DNA from: Limivivens faecihominis
Lineage (GTDB): Bacteria; Bacillota; Clostridia; Lachnospirales; Lachnospiraceae
Assembly (NCBI RefSeq): GCF_020686945.1
Contig: NZ_JAJEPR010000035.1
Coordinates: 1 to 36,050, forward strand
Direction of reading: 5' to 3'
DNA length: 36,050 bases
Both the position numbers and the translations under genes were made by a program. Below are positions 1 through 7,196 of the stretch, one piece after another (within the stretch, counting starts at the first letter, position 1; every line of letters starts with the position of its first letter). Below the pieces are notes generated by a model. The model did not search any database. It was not told the DNA's origin and worked only from the letters and a program-made list of their open reading frames with translations.

Positions 1-73
1 GCTTTGCCTTAAAAGGCAATCGAGCAGGAAGCCCCCACTTCAAAATCGTAAGATTTAAGTGGTGGGAGCATGT
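1..73 (+). mobile_element. Right end of an IS200/IS605-family element
   Basis: Two hairpins are visible: TGCCTT/AAGGCA at about 5-18, and a longer one in which CCCACTT and the following AAATC pair with GATTT and AAGTGG-TGGG (about 34-66). The second resembles the subterminal hairpin and TnpB-associated omega/reRNA 3' end of IS200/IS605 elements. The transposase or TnpB gene would lie left of the window. The exact element end cannot be fixed, but it abuts or overlaps the ATG of the next gene. Confidence 0.6.
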
Positions 74-753
74 CACTTACCCTGATGGTATTTTTTTCTG
101 CGGGGATATCTGTACTGGCAGAAACAATAGAGCAGAAAGATGTGGATGTAACTGCGCAGTATATTCAAACAGCCGAGGGTTTCAATCAAGCTCCTGTTAA
201 GAATGGAGAAGGAAGTCTCACAACAGAAGAAGGTGTTAAAGTTTCAGTTTCCGGTGCGCCGGGAAATGCCAGATATCTGGTTATATGCCCTATTCTGAAA
301 AATACAGATGGCGGCAGATGGCTGATCAAATGTTTAAATGGTAGAGGGGATTTTATCTGCGCATATGATATTTATTTCCTGGATGAAGCAGGAAATCGGA
401 TTAATGCGAAAGGAGTTACAGTTACTATAGATTCTCCGGCAGATGCAGATAATTTAGAATTTTACAGTGTTTCTACAGATGGAACAGTGGCAGTGACAGA
501 TTATTCCATTAAAGACAACTGCATAACATTTAAAATATCAGGAAACAGGTACTATGTATTTACAGAAACGACAGCATCGGATATATCAGTAACTCAGACA
601 CCAACGGCAGGCAGTACAGGAACAGGTAGTCAATCAAAATGTAACTTTGTTCCGAAGACAGCAGATAATACAAATATATTAGGTTTGGTAATTGCTCTTG
701 TTATTTCTGCAGCCATGGCTTTATTGTTAGGTAAAAAGATAAAATTGAGATAA
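70..753 (+). CDS. Sortase-type surface protein, N-terminus altered by the IS junction
   Basis: The 227-residue protein begins with a hydrophobic stretch ending in an Ala-X-Ala-like VLAE site (residues about 4-18), which looks like a signal peptide core lacking its basic n-region. A mostly polar beta-rich body follows. The C-terminus has VPKTA (194-198), then a hydrophobic helix and a basic tail (KKIKLR), the layout of a cell-wall sorting signal in the LPxTG/LPxTA style. The frame is closed upstream by a TAA at 49-51 inside the IS hairpin, so the original N-terminus has been replaced. GGTGGGAG lies only about 2 nt before the ATG and is a poor ribosome site. Expression is doubtful. The body was not assigned to a family. 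Confidence 0.6.
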   Translation: MSLTLMVFFSAGISVLAETIEQKDVDVTAQYIQTAEGFNQAPVKNGEGSLTTEEGVKVSVSGAPGNARYLVICPILKNTDGGRWLIKCLNGRGDFICAYDIYFLDEAGNRINAKGVTVTIDSPADADNLEFYSVSTDGTVAVTDYSIKDNCITFKISGNRYYVFTETTASDISVTQTPTAGSTGTGSQSKCNFVPKTADNTNILGLVIALVISAAMALLLGKKIKLR

Positions 754-757
754 TCAG

Positions 758-919
758 ATGAATGTTGCTAAATCAGCGCTTCATGGATGTGAAAAGGTTG
801 TTTTAGAGGGACATATCAAACCATTTGATAAAACTTATGATATTCTAAAATTCACAGAAAACAAAATTCGACACAATCCGAAAAAGTCAATAAAAATCAA
901 TAGGAGTTGCGGCTTATAA
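758..919 (+). CDS. Small hypothetical ORF, 53 aa
   Basis: This short frame begins 5 nt after the surface-protein stop and ends inside the terminator-like hairpin at 892-940. The product is basic, with no signal peptide or membrane segment and no family I recognise. There is no clear ribosome binding site; translation would need coupling to the upstream gene. It may be the tail of a decayed gene or chance. Confidence 0.2.
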   Translation: MNVAKSALHGCEKVVLEGHIKPFDKTYDILKFTENKIRHNPKKSIKINRSCGL

Positions 920-940
920 TCGCAAAACCTATTGATTTTT
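892..940. terminator. Long hairpin terminator, possibly bidirectional
   Basis: AAAAATCAATAGG at 892-904 is perfectly complementary to CCTATTGATTTTT at 928-940, with an inner TTGCG/CGCAA stem. The A-run and T-run at the two sides would allow termination in either direction. It separates the surface-protein region from the ATPase gene. Confidence 0.7.
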
Positions 941-981
941 TAATTTGGTTGCGGTATTATGGAATCATGGAGGTGGTTTCT

Positions 982-2193
982 ATGATAAACAGACCGCTCT
1001 ACGTCGATAGGATTATGGCATACACCGACACACCTTTTGTAAAAGTGTTGACGGGTGTTCGCCGCTGCGGAAAATCCACAGTTCTTAAAATGATCATGGA
1101 GAAGCTGCAAAAGGAGCATGGCATTCCATCTGAGCGGATTGTCAGTATGCGCTTCGATTCCATGGATTATGAGGATATGACAGCGAAGGATATGTTCAAG
1201 GCTGTCAAAGAAAAGCTAAATCCAACTGGGAGAACGTATCTCTTTCTGGATGAGATTCAGGAAATTGAAGGCTGGGAGAAAGTAGTAAACTCCCTGGCAA
1301 CGGATTATGATGTTGACCTTTATGTGACAGGCTCCAATTCCAGAATGATGTCTTCGGAAATAGCGACTTACCTGACCGGACGATATGTTTCCTTCCGTAT
1401 CTATACGCTTTCTTTTCAGGAATATCTGGAATTCAAAAAGCAGTATACACAGGTAAAGGATATCCATGCTGAACTGGCAGATTATATCCGTTTGGGAGGC
1501 TTCCCTGCAACACATCTGCGAGAGTATTCACAGGATGAGGTTTATACGATTGTCCGGGATATCTATAATTCCACAATTTTCTCGGATATCGTAAAGAGAA
1601 ACCAGATTCGCAAGATCGACCAGCTGGAACGGGTGGTTCGGTACACATTTGCGAATGTAGGAAATTCCTTCTCGGCAAAATCAATTTCTGATTATCTGAA
1701 ATCGGAGCATCGTTCTATCGACAATGAAACGGTGTACAGTTATCTGGAAAAGCTGGAGAAAGCATATCTCCTTCATCGTTGTTCTCGATACGACCTGCGC
1801 GGAAAGGAAATTCTGAAAACGCAGGAGAAGTTTTATCTTGCTGATACCGCTTTACGTTACAGTGTGCTGGGCTATACACCGGACAGCGTTGCTTCCAGTC
1901 TGGAAAATGTGGTGTATCTGGAACTTTGCAGACGAGGCTATACCGTGACGATTGGGAAAACACCAGACGGTGAGGTTGATTTTGTGGCGCAGAAGCAGAA
2001 TGACCGGTTGTATGTGCAGGTCACACAGGAGATTAAATCCGAAAAAACAGAAAAGCGCGAATATGAACGACTGCTGGAAATCCGGGATAACTATCCGAAG
2101 TACGTTTTGAGAACCGATGAATTTGCCGGAGGCAATTACCAGGGAATCAAAAGTATGCATATTGCAGATTTTCTGTTGAGCACTGAATATTAA
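982..2193 (+). CDS. AAA family ATPase with C-terminal DUF4143 domain
   Basis: The 403-residue protein has a P-loop GVRRCGKST (residues 25-33) and a Walker B YLFLDEIQ (D90/E91) in an AAA_14-type domain. A winged-helix segment follows, and the last part is a DUF4143/PD-(D/E)xK-like region with EVDF near residues 331-334. Proteins of this type are common orphan genes of Bacillota and Bacteroidota. Their biochemical role is largely unknown, and a nuclease- or NTPase-linked function is often suggested. I chose the ATG at 982 because GGAGGTGG at 968-975 is correctly spaced. An in-frame extension reaches 907 but runs through the terminator hairpin. It is monocistronic, between two terminators. Confidence 0.85.
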   Translation: MINRPLYVDRIMAYTDTPFVKVLTGVRRCGKSTVLKMIMEKLQKEHGIPSERIVSMRFDSMDYEDMTAKDMFKAVKEKLNPTGRTYLFLDEIQEIEGWEKVVNSLATDYDVDLYVTGSNSRMMSSEIATYLTGRYVSFRIYTLSFQEYLEFKKQYTQVKDIHAELADYIRLGGFPATHLREYSQDEVYTIVRDIYNSTIFSDIVKRNQIRKIDQLERVVRYTFANVGNSFSAKSISDYLKSEHRSIDNETVYSYLEKLEKAYLLHRCSRYDLRGKEILKTQEKFYLADTALRYSVLGYTPDSVASSLENVVYLELCRRGYTVTIGKTPDGEVDFVAQKQNDRLYVQVTQEIKSEKTEKREYERLLEIRDNYPKYVLRTDEFAGGNYQGIKSMHIADFLLSTEY

Positions 2194-2199
2194 CGATGA

Positions 2200-2222
2200 G
2201 GGCGGCGGTGAGCCGCCCTTTT
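2200..2222 (+). terminator. Rho-independent terminator of the ATPase gene
   Basis: GGGCGGC (2200-2206) pairs with GCCGCCC (2212-2218) over a 5-nt loop and is followed by TTTT. It starts 7 nt after the ATPase stop codon. Confidence 0.85.
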
Positions 2223-2224
2223 AC

Positions 2225-2263
2225 ATAGTCGGAACTGACTGATCATCGGTTCCGACTATTTTT
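2225..2263 (+). terminator. Second tandem terminator-like hairpin
   Basis: ATAGTCGGAAC (2225-2235) pairs perfectly with GTTCCGACTAT (2249-2259), followed by TTTT. It lies just outside the IS66 left end and may back up the preceding terminator. Confidence 0.6.
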
Positions 2264-2274
2264 CTGCCCTTCTC

Positions 2275-2296
2275 GTAAACGGTAAACCACCCATCT
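2275..2296 (+). repeat. IS66 left inverted repeat
   Basis: GTAAACGGTAAACCAC begins the element. It matches the complement of 3820-3841 at most of its first 15 positions, with the two copies differing at position 6 (C against T). Confidence 0.8.
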
Positions 2297-2380
2297 CTAT
2301 GCAAGCATCTCCTCATCTGAGATAATGATGGAAAAGTTGTACAACACACTTTTCACATTTTTCACACCAGGAGGTCAATC

Positions 2381-2725
2381 ATGAACACAAAACTTGCCAC
2401 TTCCCAGATCCGTTTGAAAAACTGGGCCGCTATTATTCAGGACCGCAAGCAATCCGGTCTGTCCGTAAATGATTACTGTTCACAGCATCAGCTCTCGCGG
2501 GACGCTTATTATTATTGGCTGCGCAAAATCAAAGAAAACCTGCTTGTGGAAAGCGGCTTTGTCGAAGTGGCGCCGCCAGTTCCTTTTCCAGTACAGAAGG
2601 TCCAGCCTTCTGATTCAAAGGAAATGATGCAGCTGTGTTTCCAGGGGATGCAGCTTGACATTCCTCTTTCTGTTTCAAGAGATACCCTTTTGATGATTAT
2701 TGAGGTGGCTGCCCATGCTCAATGA
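2381..2725 (+). CDS. tnpA: IS66 TnpA accessory protein
   Basis: The 114-residue protein has an N-terminal helix-turn-helix-like region with the phrases NWAAIIQDRKQSGLSVNDYC and YYYWLRKIKE, typical of the IS66 first ORF (IS66 TnpA, related to the IS3 orfA fold). Length is normal for the family. The start at 2381 follows AGGAGG at 2369-2374. It overlaps the start of tnpB by 11 nt, as usual in IS66. It appears intact, but the element as a whole is not autonomous. Confidence 0.85.
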   Translation: MNTKLATSQIRLKNWAAIIQDRKQSGLSVNDYCSQHQLSRDAYYYWLRKIKENLLVESGFVEVAPPVPFPVQKVQPSDSKEMMQLCFQGMQLDIPLSVSRDTLLMIIEVAAHAQ

Positions 2726-2849
2726 TGCAGATATTTCCCGTTTCCGCCACGTTTATGTTTTTGTTGGAAAGACGGATCTTCGAAAAGGAATCGACGGTCT
2801 TTCTACACTGGTAAAGCAAAAATTCCAGCTGGGTGATCAAAAGCAGTGA
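2715..2849 (+). pseudogene. tnpB: Truncated IS66 TnpB (Orf2)
   Basis: Only the first about 40 residues remain, including the family signature VGKTDLRKGIDGL; full TnpB is about 115-120 residues. After a CAGCTGG junction at about 2827-2833 the sequence is tnpC in another frame, so this frame ends at 2849 after a few unrelated residues. TnpB is required for IS66 transposition in studied members, so the copy is probably immobile on its own. Confidence 0.85.
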
Positions 2850-3777
2850 AGTCTACTTTTCACTGGTCTATGACTGGATGAAAGAAGAAGTTTTAAAACA
2901 GCCTGTAATCCAGGCAGATGAAACGACCCTGAAAGTAAACCGGGATGGCCGGAAGGCCGGGGCATCCAGCTATATGTGGGTCTATATCACCGGAGAGCAT
3001 GATGACAGCGGTAAGAAGATCATTCTGTATAATTACTGCCGGACGCGGAGTACAGAACACTTAAGGAATTTCTTATCCGCCTATCAGGGAACCCTGGTAT
3101 CAGATGGCTATCAGCCGTATCATACTTTTTCGGAAGAGCAGGCACTGGCATCGGCCGGCTGCTGGAGGCATTGCCGGCGCAGGTTTGTAAACGCAATAAA
3201 AGCGGCACAGAAAGATCTTTCGGAAGAAGAGCTGAAAAACAGCATTGTTTATCAGGCACTGGCCCGGATCTCTGCTATTTATAAGCTGGATGAATCCTGG
3301 AAAGGAAGAAGCTGTGAATACAGGGCAGAACATCGCCGGAGAATTTTAAAACCATTGGTGGACGAATATTTCGACTGGGTGAAGGAACAGGTTAAAACCT
3401 GCAGCGTACCGCCAAAATCAGAGACTGGCGAGGGATTATCCTACAGCATCCACCAGGAAAAGTATCTGAGAACATTTCTTGAGGATGGGAATATCCCCAT
3501 CGACAATTCTGCCTGTGAACGTGCGATCCGTCCATTCTGCGTAGGGAGGAAAAACTGGAACGTAATTGATACGGTGGAAGGTGCACAGGCAAGTGCGATC
3601 GCATACAGCATTGCGGAAACTGCCAAAGCGAATCATCTAAAGCCGTATCAGTATTTCGAATACCTTCTGACAGAATTACCAAAACGGGTCACTCAGAAAA
3701 AGGATAGCAGTTTTTCACTGGATGATCTCATGCCCTGGTCATCTGAGCTGCCAATGTCCTGCCGCAAGATAAAATAG
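2830..3777 (+). pseudogene. tnpC: IS66 TnpC transposase, N-terminally deleted (catalytic core kept)
   Basis: The fragment starts at the deletion junction and encodes about 315 residues of the DDE_Tnp_IS66 core. Counting from the GTG at 2833, the likely catalytic residues are D29 (QADET), D91 (VSDGY) and E229 (ACERAIRPF), so the acidic triad is still present. The N-terminal zinc-finger and helical region (around 200 residues) is lost. A GTG at 2833 could start translation but has no good ribosome site. The C-terminus is complete. Confidence 0.85.
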
Positions 3778-3819
3778 AATTTTTGAAGCCGCCTCAAAGA
3801 GGCGGCTGGTTCTAGTGGT

Positions 3820-3841
3820 AGGTGTATGGTTTACCATTTAC
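3820..3841 (-). repeat. IS66 right inverted repeat
   Basis: Read on the minus strand it starts GTAAATGGTAAACCAT and mirrors the left end. Group II intron ORF sequence begins immediately after position 3841. Confidence 0.8.
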
Positions 3842-4165
3842 TACAAGGAAACGTATCAGTACCCAAGCAGAAAAGCCATGAAGAAAATGAAAGCCGAAGT
3901 CAAGAGGAATGTAAACAGGCGAAGTCTGCTAGTTGCAAAGGAAGAGGATTTAATAAAGAATCTGAATCCGAAAATCACAGGATGGAAGAATTATTATTCC
4001 ACCAAGAGAAACGAAAAGTGGATGCAGGCTCTAGACTGGTACATTATTTGCACTTTTACAAGATGGTATAACAAGAAACACCAGAGATGTAATCGTATGT
4101 CAAAGGTGGGATTTGTAAGAAATAGCATTTACGAAAAAGGATTAAAGAAAATGGCTAGAGCATGA
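3842..4165 (+). pseudogene. ltrA: Group II intron reverse transcriptase/maturase, C-terminal fragment
   Basis: The first intron-derived codons read TYQYPSRKAMKKMKAEVKRN, followed by LNPKITGWKNYY and RWYNKKH. These are hallmarks of the group II intron maturase-specific (domain X) and DNA-binding regions. All reverse transcriptase palm and finger domains are missing because the IS66 right end abuts the fragment at 3841/3842. The open frame extends back into the IS end (from 3815) but that is not native. The frame ends 28 nt before intron domain V. It is a non-functional remnant. Confidence 0.85.
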
Positions 4166-4193
4166 CGTAATGCTGTAGAAAGAAGAATGTCGG

Positions 4194-4260
4194 AAAGCCG
4201 TGTGAGGGAGAACCTCATGCACGGTTTGATGAGGGGCGGATGAAAATTTCATCCGCCCTT
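4194..4260 (+). ncRNA. Group II intron 3' end (domain V and domain VI-like hairpin)
   Basis: AAAGCCGTGTGAGG pairs with CCTCATGCACGGTTT over a short loop (about 4194-4227), the shape of group II domain V, with the AGC catalytic triad at 4196-4198. It is followed by a perfect GGGCGGATGAAA/TTTCATCCGCCC hairpin (about 4235-4259) and TTCTTTTT. The second hairpin sits where domain VI belongs. It would also work as a terminator. No matching 5' intron half is present in the window. Confidence 0.75.
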
Positions 4261-4282
4261 CTTTTTAACAATTTACCGGTTA

Positions 4283-4768
4283 TCAGAATACCAGCCGCAT
4301 CTGGTTCCAGACTACATTTCCGTGGACGGAGCCGGAGATACCTTCATTTTGAAAACCAAATTTTGTGTAGTAGGGAACCAGGGCATCTTTACAGGTCAGG
4401 ACAAGACCTTTTCGCCCCTGGTTCTTTGCTGTCCGGATCGCTTCCCGGATCAGTTCTCCGGCATAGCCCTGTTTCCGGTAGGCAGGGAGCGTATTGACAC
4501 CGAAGATCATCTGCCATGCGCCGTTTTCGTTGTGCATGGAAGCTTTCTCATACATTTCATCGGTCAGATCCTTTTCATCCGTGACAAAGCCATCAACAAA
4601 GGCGATGAGCTTGTCATCTTCGAACATCAGCCAGAAATAGTCACCGTAATACCGGAGACGCTCCGCAAATTCCTCCTTTGTGGCAGCTTCGGCAGGCGGA
4701 AAGCATTCTGCTTCAACAGAAGCAACCGCATCCAGATCGGACATGACAGCAGTTCTTATTATTTTCAT
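4283..4768 (-). CDS. GNAT family N-acetyltransferase
   Basis: The 161-residue protein has the usual GNAT length and layout. The acetyl-CoA pyrophosphate-binding motif is YRKQGYAGELI, followed by AKNQGRKGLVLTC and a C-terminal YTKFGFQNEG segment. It transfers an acetyl group from acetyl-CoA to an amine; the substrate is unknown. The start at 4768 (minus strand) follows GGAGTAAAAAAGT, a usable ribosome site. A minus-strand promoter lies at 4831-4867. It is a lone gene between mobile-element debris and a pseudogene. Confidence 0.85.
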   Translation of the reverse strand: MKIIRTAVMSDLDAVASVEAECFPPAEAATKEEFAERLRYYGDYFWLMFEDDKLIAFVDGFVTDEKDLTDEMYEKASMHNENGAWQMIFGVNTLPAYRKQGYAGELIREAIRTAKNQGRKGLVLTCKDALVPYYTKFGFQNEGISGSVHGNVVWNQMRLVF

Positions 4769-4830
4769 ACTTTTTTACTCCAAAATTAATATAAAATTGA
4801 TTTTTCAGGCACGGTTTTTTTGTGTAGAAT

Positions 4831-4867
4831 ATGATATCATATTATGATGCCAGGGTCAAAGGGTCAA
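4831..4867 (-). promoter_or_regulatory. Promoter pair for the GNAT gene
   Basis: On the minus strand TTGACC (4859-4854) is 17 nt from TATCAT (4836-4831). An overlapping alternative is TTGACC (4867-4862) with TAATAT (4844-4839), also 17 nt apart. Both point at the acetyltransferase gene. Confidence 0.5.
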
Positions 4868-4899
4868 AAAGCCGTTCGTGTTCGCATGACAAGGCTTTT
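4867..4899. terminator. UUCG-loop hairpin in a gene-free stretch
   Basis: AAAAGCC (4867-4873) pairs with GGCTTTT (4893-4899), with an inner stem capped by TTCG. It has terminator shape, but no intact plus-strand gene precedes it. It is probably left over from deleted DNA. The rest of 4790-4980 shows only the GNAT promoter. Confidence 0.5.
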
Positions 4900-4980
4900 G
4901 ATCTTGGAATCCGTCAAATATGAAAAATTTTATCATGTAAGTCATGCCGTATATGGTCAGTCAGTGAAAAATTCCATGGC

Positions 4981-5317
4981 ATGGCTCATGTGACGGGAGA
5001 TTATCCGTTATATTATGATGCGATCAATGAAAAAGGACTCGGTATGGCAGGTCTGAATTTTGTCGGAAAGTGTCAGCCAGTTTTTCCATATTCTCGGTTC
5101 AGTGGATCAGCAGCGGGGATGCTGTGAAGTTGCTGATGGAAAGTATGAGATCACATTGTATACTTCCTGCTGTAATGTGACAAAGGGAATCTATTATTAT
5201 AATACCTACGAAAACCATCAGATCAGCGCAGTGGATATGCATAGAGAAGATCTGGACAGCGAGGCTCTGATCTGTTATCCGGTGATCCAGGGAGAAAAAA
5301 TCCATTTCCAGAACTGA
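4981..5317 (+). pseudogene. Choloylglycine (bile salt) hydrolase-like remnant
   Basis: The first part encodes DYPLYYDAINEKGLGMAGLN, close to the conserved early region of linear-amide C-N hydrolases such as bile salt and penicillin V acylases. After about position 5060 the frame shifts by one and the sequence reads SQFFHILGSV, YTSCCNVTKGIYYY and QISAVDM, matching the last quarter of the same family. So an internal stretch of roughly 150-200 codons has been lost and the frame broken. The N-terminus with the catalytic Cys is also missing. A full protein would be about 320 residues. It is non-functional. Confidence 0.8.
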
Positions 5318-5406
5318 TGCTCAAAGAATGAAAGAAGGGCGTCTGGATGAAAAAGAAAGTCCTTCCGGTCGCAGCCAATTTCAGTTTAAATAAAAAAGCA
5401 AAGAAT

Positions 5407-5446
5407 AAGAAAAGAGGTGCCTTTTTCTGGGGGCACCTCTTTTCTT
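5407..5446. terminator. Strong hairpin terminator
   Basis: AAGAAAAGAGGTGCC (5407-5421) is perfectly complementary to GGCACCTCTTTTCTT (5432-5446). It closes the accessory region ahead of the aldolase promoter. Confidence 0.8.
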
Positions 5447-5499
5447 GGGGAAAATATATGGTAAATATTTCATTGGAACAGTGTTTTTTTAAAAATATC

Positions 5500-5528
5500 T
5501 TTACAAACCACACAAAACAATATATAAT
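5500..5528 (+). promoter_or_regulatory. Promoter of the rhamnulose-phosphate aldolase gene
   Basis: TTTACA (5500-5505) and TATAAT (5523-5528) are separated by 17 nt. Transcription would start near 5535, at the left edge of a pair of direct repeats. Confidence 0.75.
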
Positions 5529-5535
5529 GCAGTAA

Positions 5536-5577
5536 AAACAAAGAAAAACAACATATAAAACAAAGAAAAACCACATA
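5536..5577 (+). repeat. Two 20-bp direct repeats, 22-bp period (candidate operator)
   Basis: AAACAAAGAAAAAC-A-ACATA at 5536-5555 is repeated at 5558-5577 with one difference (C for A). The 22-bp period is about two helical turns, so a protein dimer could bind one face of the DNA. The repeats start right at the predicted transcription start, which favours repression, or an RNA-binding role in the leader. Confidence 0.55.
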
Positions 5578-5621
5578 AACAAATAGAAACATCATAACGG
5601 ATGAGAAACGGAGGAAGCAGA

Positions 5622-6452
5622 ATGAAGATTTTAGATTCAAAATTTGTACAGGGATTTATAAAAATGGCAAATGACGGTTATCTCCAGGGATGGCATGAAA
5701 GAAATGGTGGAAATCTCAGTTATCGCTTAAAAACTGATGAAGTGGAGATGATCCGTCCACGTCTGAACGCACCGGGAGAATGGACTCCGATCGGGACAGA
5801 AGTACCGGGACTTGCAGGGGAGTTTTTTCTGGTGACAGGAAGCGGAAAGTATTTCAGAAATATCATCGTTGACCCGGAAGCCTGCCTGGCGATCATCGAA
5901 CTGGATGAGAAGGGCTGTAATTACCGCATTCGCTGGGGACTGGTAGAAGGCGGCAGGCCGACAAGTGAGCTTCCTACGCATCTGATGAATCATGAAGTAA
6001 AGAAAAAGCTTACCAACGGAAGACATCGTGTGATCTATCATGCACACACGACCAATACCATAGCACTGACTTTTGTACTGCCGCTTGAGGACAAAGTATT
6101 CACAAGAGAGTTATGGGAATCTGCAACAGAGTGTCCGGTGGTATTTCCGGATGGTGTTGGTGTTGTTCCGTGGATGGTTCCCGGTGGAAGGGCGATCGCA
6201 GTGAAAACAGCGGAACTGATGAAAAAATATGATGTGGTCATCTGGGCACACCATGGAATGTTCTGTTCGGGAGAGGATTTTGATCTGACCTTTGGTCTGC
6301 TTCACACAGTAGAAAAGTCGGCGGAGATCCTGGTGAAGATCCTGTCTATGGTCCCGCATAAGCTGCAGACCATCCAGCCGGATAATTTCCGCGATCTGGC
6401 GAAAGACTTCAATGTGACTCTTCCGGAAGAATTCCTTTATGAAAAAGAATAA
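5622..6452 (+). CDS. rhaD: Rhamnulose-1-phosphate aldolase
   Basis: The 276-residue class II aldolase would cleave L-rhamnulose 1-phosphate to dihydroxyacetone phosphate and L-lactaldehyde in the cytoplasm. Zinc ligands H140 and H142 (YHAHTTN) and H211 (WAHHGMF), and the catalytic E116 (TSELPTH), fall exactly one residue before the E. coli RhaD positions. Length (274 in E. coli) also separates it from the shorter FucA. The ATG at 5622 follows GGAGG at 5610-5614. A longer in-frame start at 5601 lacks a ribosome site. No rhaA, rhaB or rhamnose regulator lies nearby, so its substrate may come from an unlinked pathway. Confidence 0.9.
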   Translation: MKILDSKFVQGFIKMANDGYLQGWHERNGGNLSYRLKTDEVEMIRPRLNAPGEWTPIGTEVPGLAGEFFLVTGSGKYFRNIIVDPEACLAIIELDEKGCNYRIRWGLVEGGRPTSELPTHLMNHEVKKKLTNGRHRVIYHAHTTNTIALTFVLPLEDKVFTRELWESATECPVVFPDGVGVVPWMVPGGRAIAVKTAELMKKYDVVIWAHHGMFCSGEDFDLTFGLLHTVEKSAEILVKILSMVPHKLQTIQPDNFRDLAKDFNVTLPEEFLYEKE

Positions 6453-6518
6453 GAGATCATATATTTTTGCCTGACATCATGGTATGATAAGCGTATACGA
6501 AAACGAGGGAGGCAGAAA

Positions 6519-7040
6519 ATGAAAAACATCCTTATTGTAGTAGACATGCAAAATGACTTTATTGATGGAGCACTGGGAACCCGGGAAGCCATTGCCATTG
6601 TCCCGAAGGTGGAAGAGAAGATCAGGGAGTTTGAAGGAGAGGTGTTTTTTACAAGAGACACGCATGAGGCCTGTTATCTGGAAACGCAGGAGGGAAAGAA
6701 TCTTCCCGTCCCGCATTGTATTCGTGAGACAGAAGGCTGGCAGATCCGACGGGAACTGGACGCTCTGAGAGAAACAGAGCCGATAGACAAGGAAACCTTT
6801 GGATCACGGGAGTTGGCAGAAAAACTTGCTTTACTTAACGCAAAGGAAGAAATTGGAAGTATCACTCTGGTGGGACTTTGTACAGACATCTGTGTGATCT
6901 CCAATGCGCTTCTGATCAAAGCATATCTTCCGGAGGTTCCGATCTCTGTAGATGCCGCATGCTGTGCAGGAGTGACACCGGAGCGTCATGAGAATGCGCT
7001 GAAAGCCATGGAGATGTGCCAGATCAAGATCATCCGGTAA
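6519..7040 (+). CDS. Nicotinamidase/isochorismatase-family cysteine hydrolase
   Basis: The 173-residue protein has the catalytic triad expected for nicotinamidases: D9 (VDMQNDF), K91 (DKETFGS) and C125 (GLCTDICV). It also has the metal-site pattern D47-x-H49 and H66. The metal site favours nicotinamidase (nicotinamide to nicotinate, NAD salvage) over isochorismatase, which lacks it. It is shorter than E. coli PncA (213) but normal for Bacillota homologues. A GGGAGG ribosome site precedes the ATG. It lies 66 nt after rhaD with no terminator between, so the two may be cotranscribed. Confidence 0.85.
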   Translation: MKNILIVVDMQNDFIDGALGTREAIAIVPKVEEKIREFEGEVFFTRDTHEACYLETQEGKNLPVPHCIRETEGWQIRRELDALRETEPIDKETFGSRELAEKLALLNAKEEIGSITLVGLCTDICVISNALLIKAYLPEVPISVDAACCAGVTPERHENALKAMEMCQIKIIR

Positions 7041-7060
7041 GTATCAGAGATTTTATAAGA

Positions 7061-7101
7061 AGAGAGTGTGCATTTTACAAGAAAATGTGTGCTCTCTTTT
7101 T
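7061..7101 (+). terminator. Terminator after the nicotinamidase-like gene
   Basis: AGAGAGTGTGCATTTT (7061-7076) pairs along its whole length, with four G-U pairs, with AAAATGTGTGCTCTCT (7082-7097), then TTTTT. Confidence 0.8.
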
Positions 7102-7167
7102 GGATGTCTGATCGTTTTTTCTTCTCCAAAGTTCACAGAATCTTCACAAAAAAATTGAAAAAGACTA

Positions 7168-7196
7168 TTGACAGAACAAAACTTGCGTGTTATATT
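7168..7196 (+). promoter_or_regulatory. Sigma-A promoter of the hsp20 gene
   Basis: TTGACA (7168-7173), a 17-nt spacer and TATATT (7191-7196). I saw no CIRCE (TTAGCACTC palindrome) beside it. Confidence 0.8.

Larger units (their letters stand above)
2275..3841 (+). mobile_element. IS66-family element, internally deleted
   Basis: The ends are imperfect inverted repeats starting with GTAA, as is usual for IS66: GTAAACGGTAAACCAC at 2275 and, on the opposite strand, GTAAATGGTAAACCAT ending at 3841. Inside are an intact tnpA, a truncated tnpB and a tnpC fragment. Length is 1567 bp, against about 2.5 kb for a full element, so roughly 1 kb is missing at the tnpB/tnpC junction. The 8-bp flanks (CCCTTCTC and TACAAGGA) do not match, so the expected 8-bp target duplication is absent. 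A 9-bp stem hairpin without a U-tract (3787-3807) lies between tnpC and the right end. Confidence 0.85.

Noticed and set aside
4851..4867. Tandem GGTCAAA heptads as a CtsR heat-shock operator
   Set aside because: CtsR sites have a 3-nt gap between heptads; here the gap is one. The repeats are explained as overlapping minus-strand -35 boxes of the acetyltransferase gene.
5060..5317. An 85-residue protein-coding gene
   Set aside because: It is only the C-terminal part of a bile-salt-hydrolase-like protein, with the preceding part in another frame, so it is called a pseudogene.
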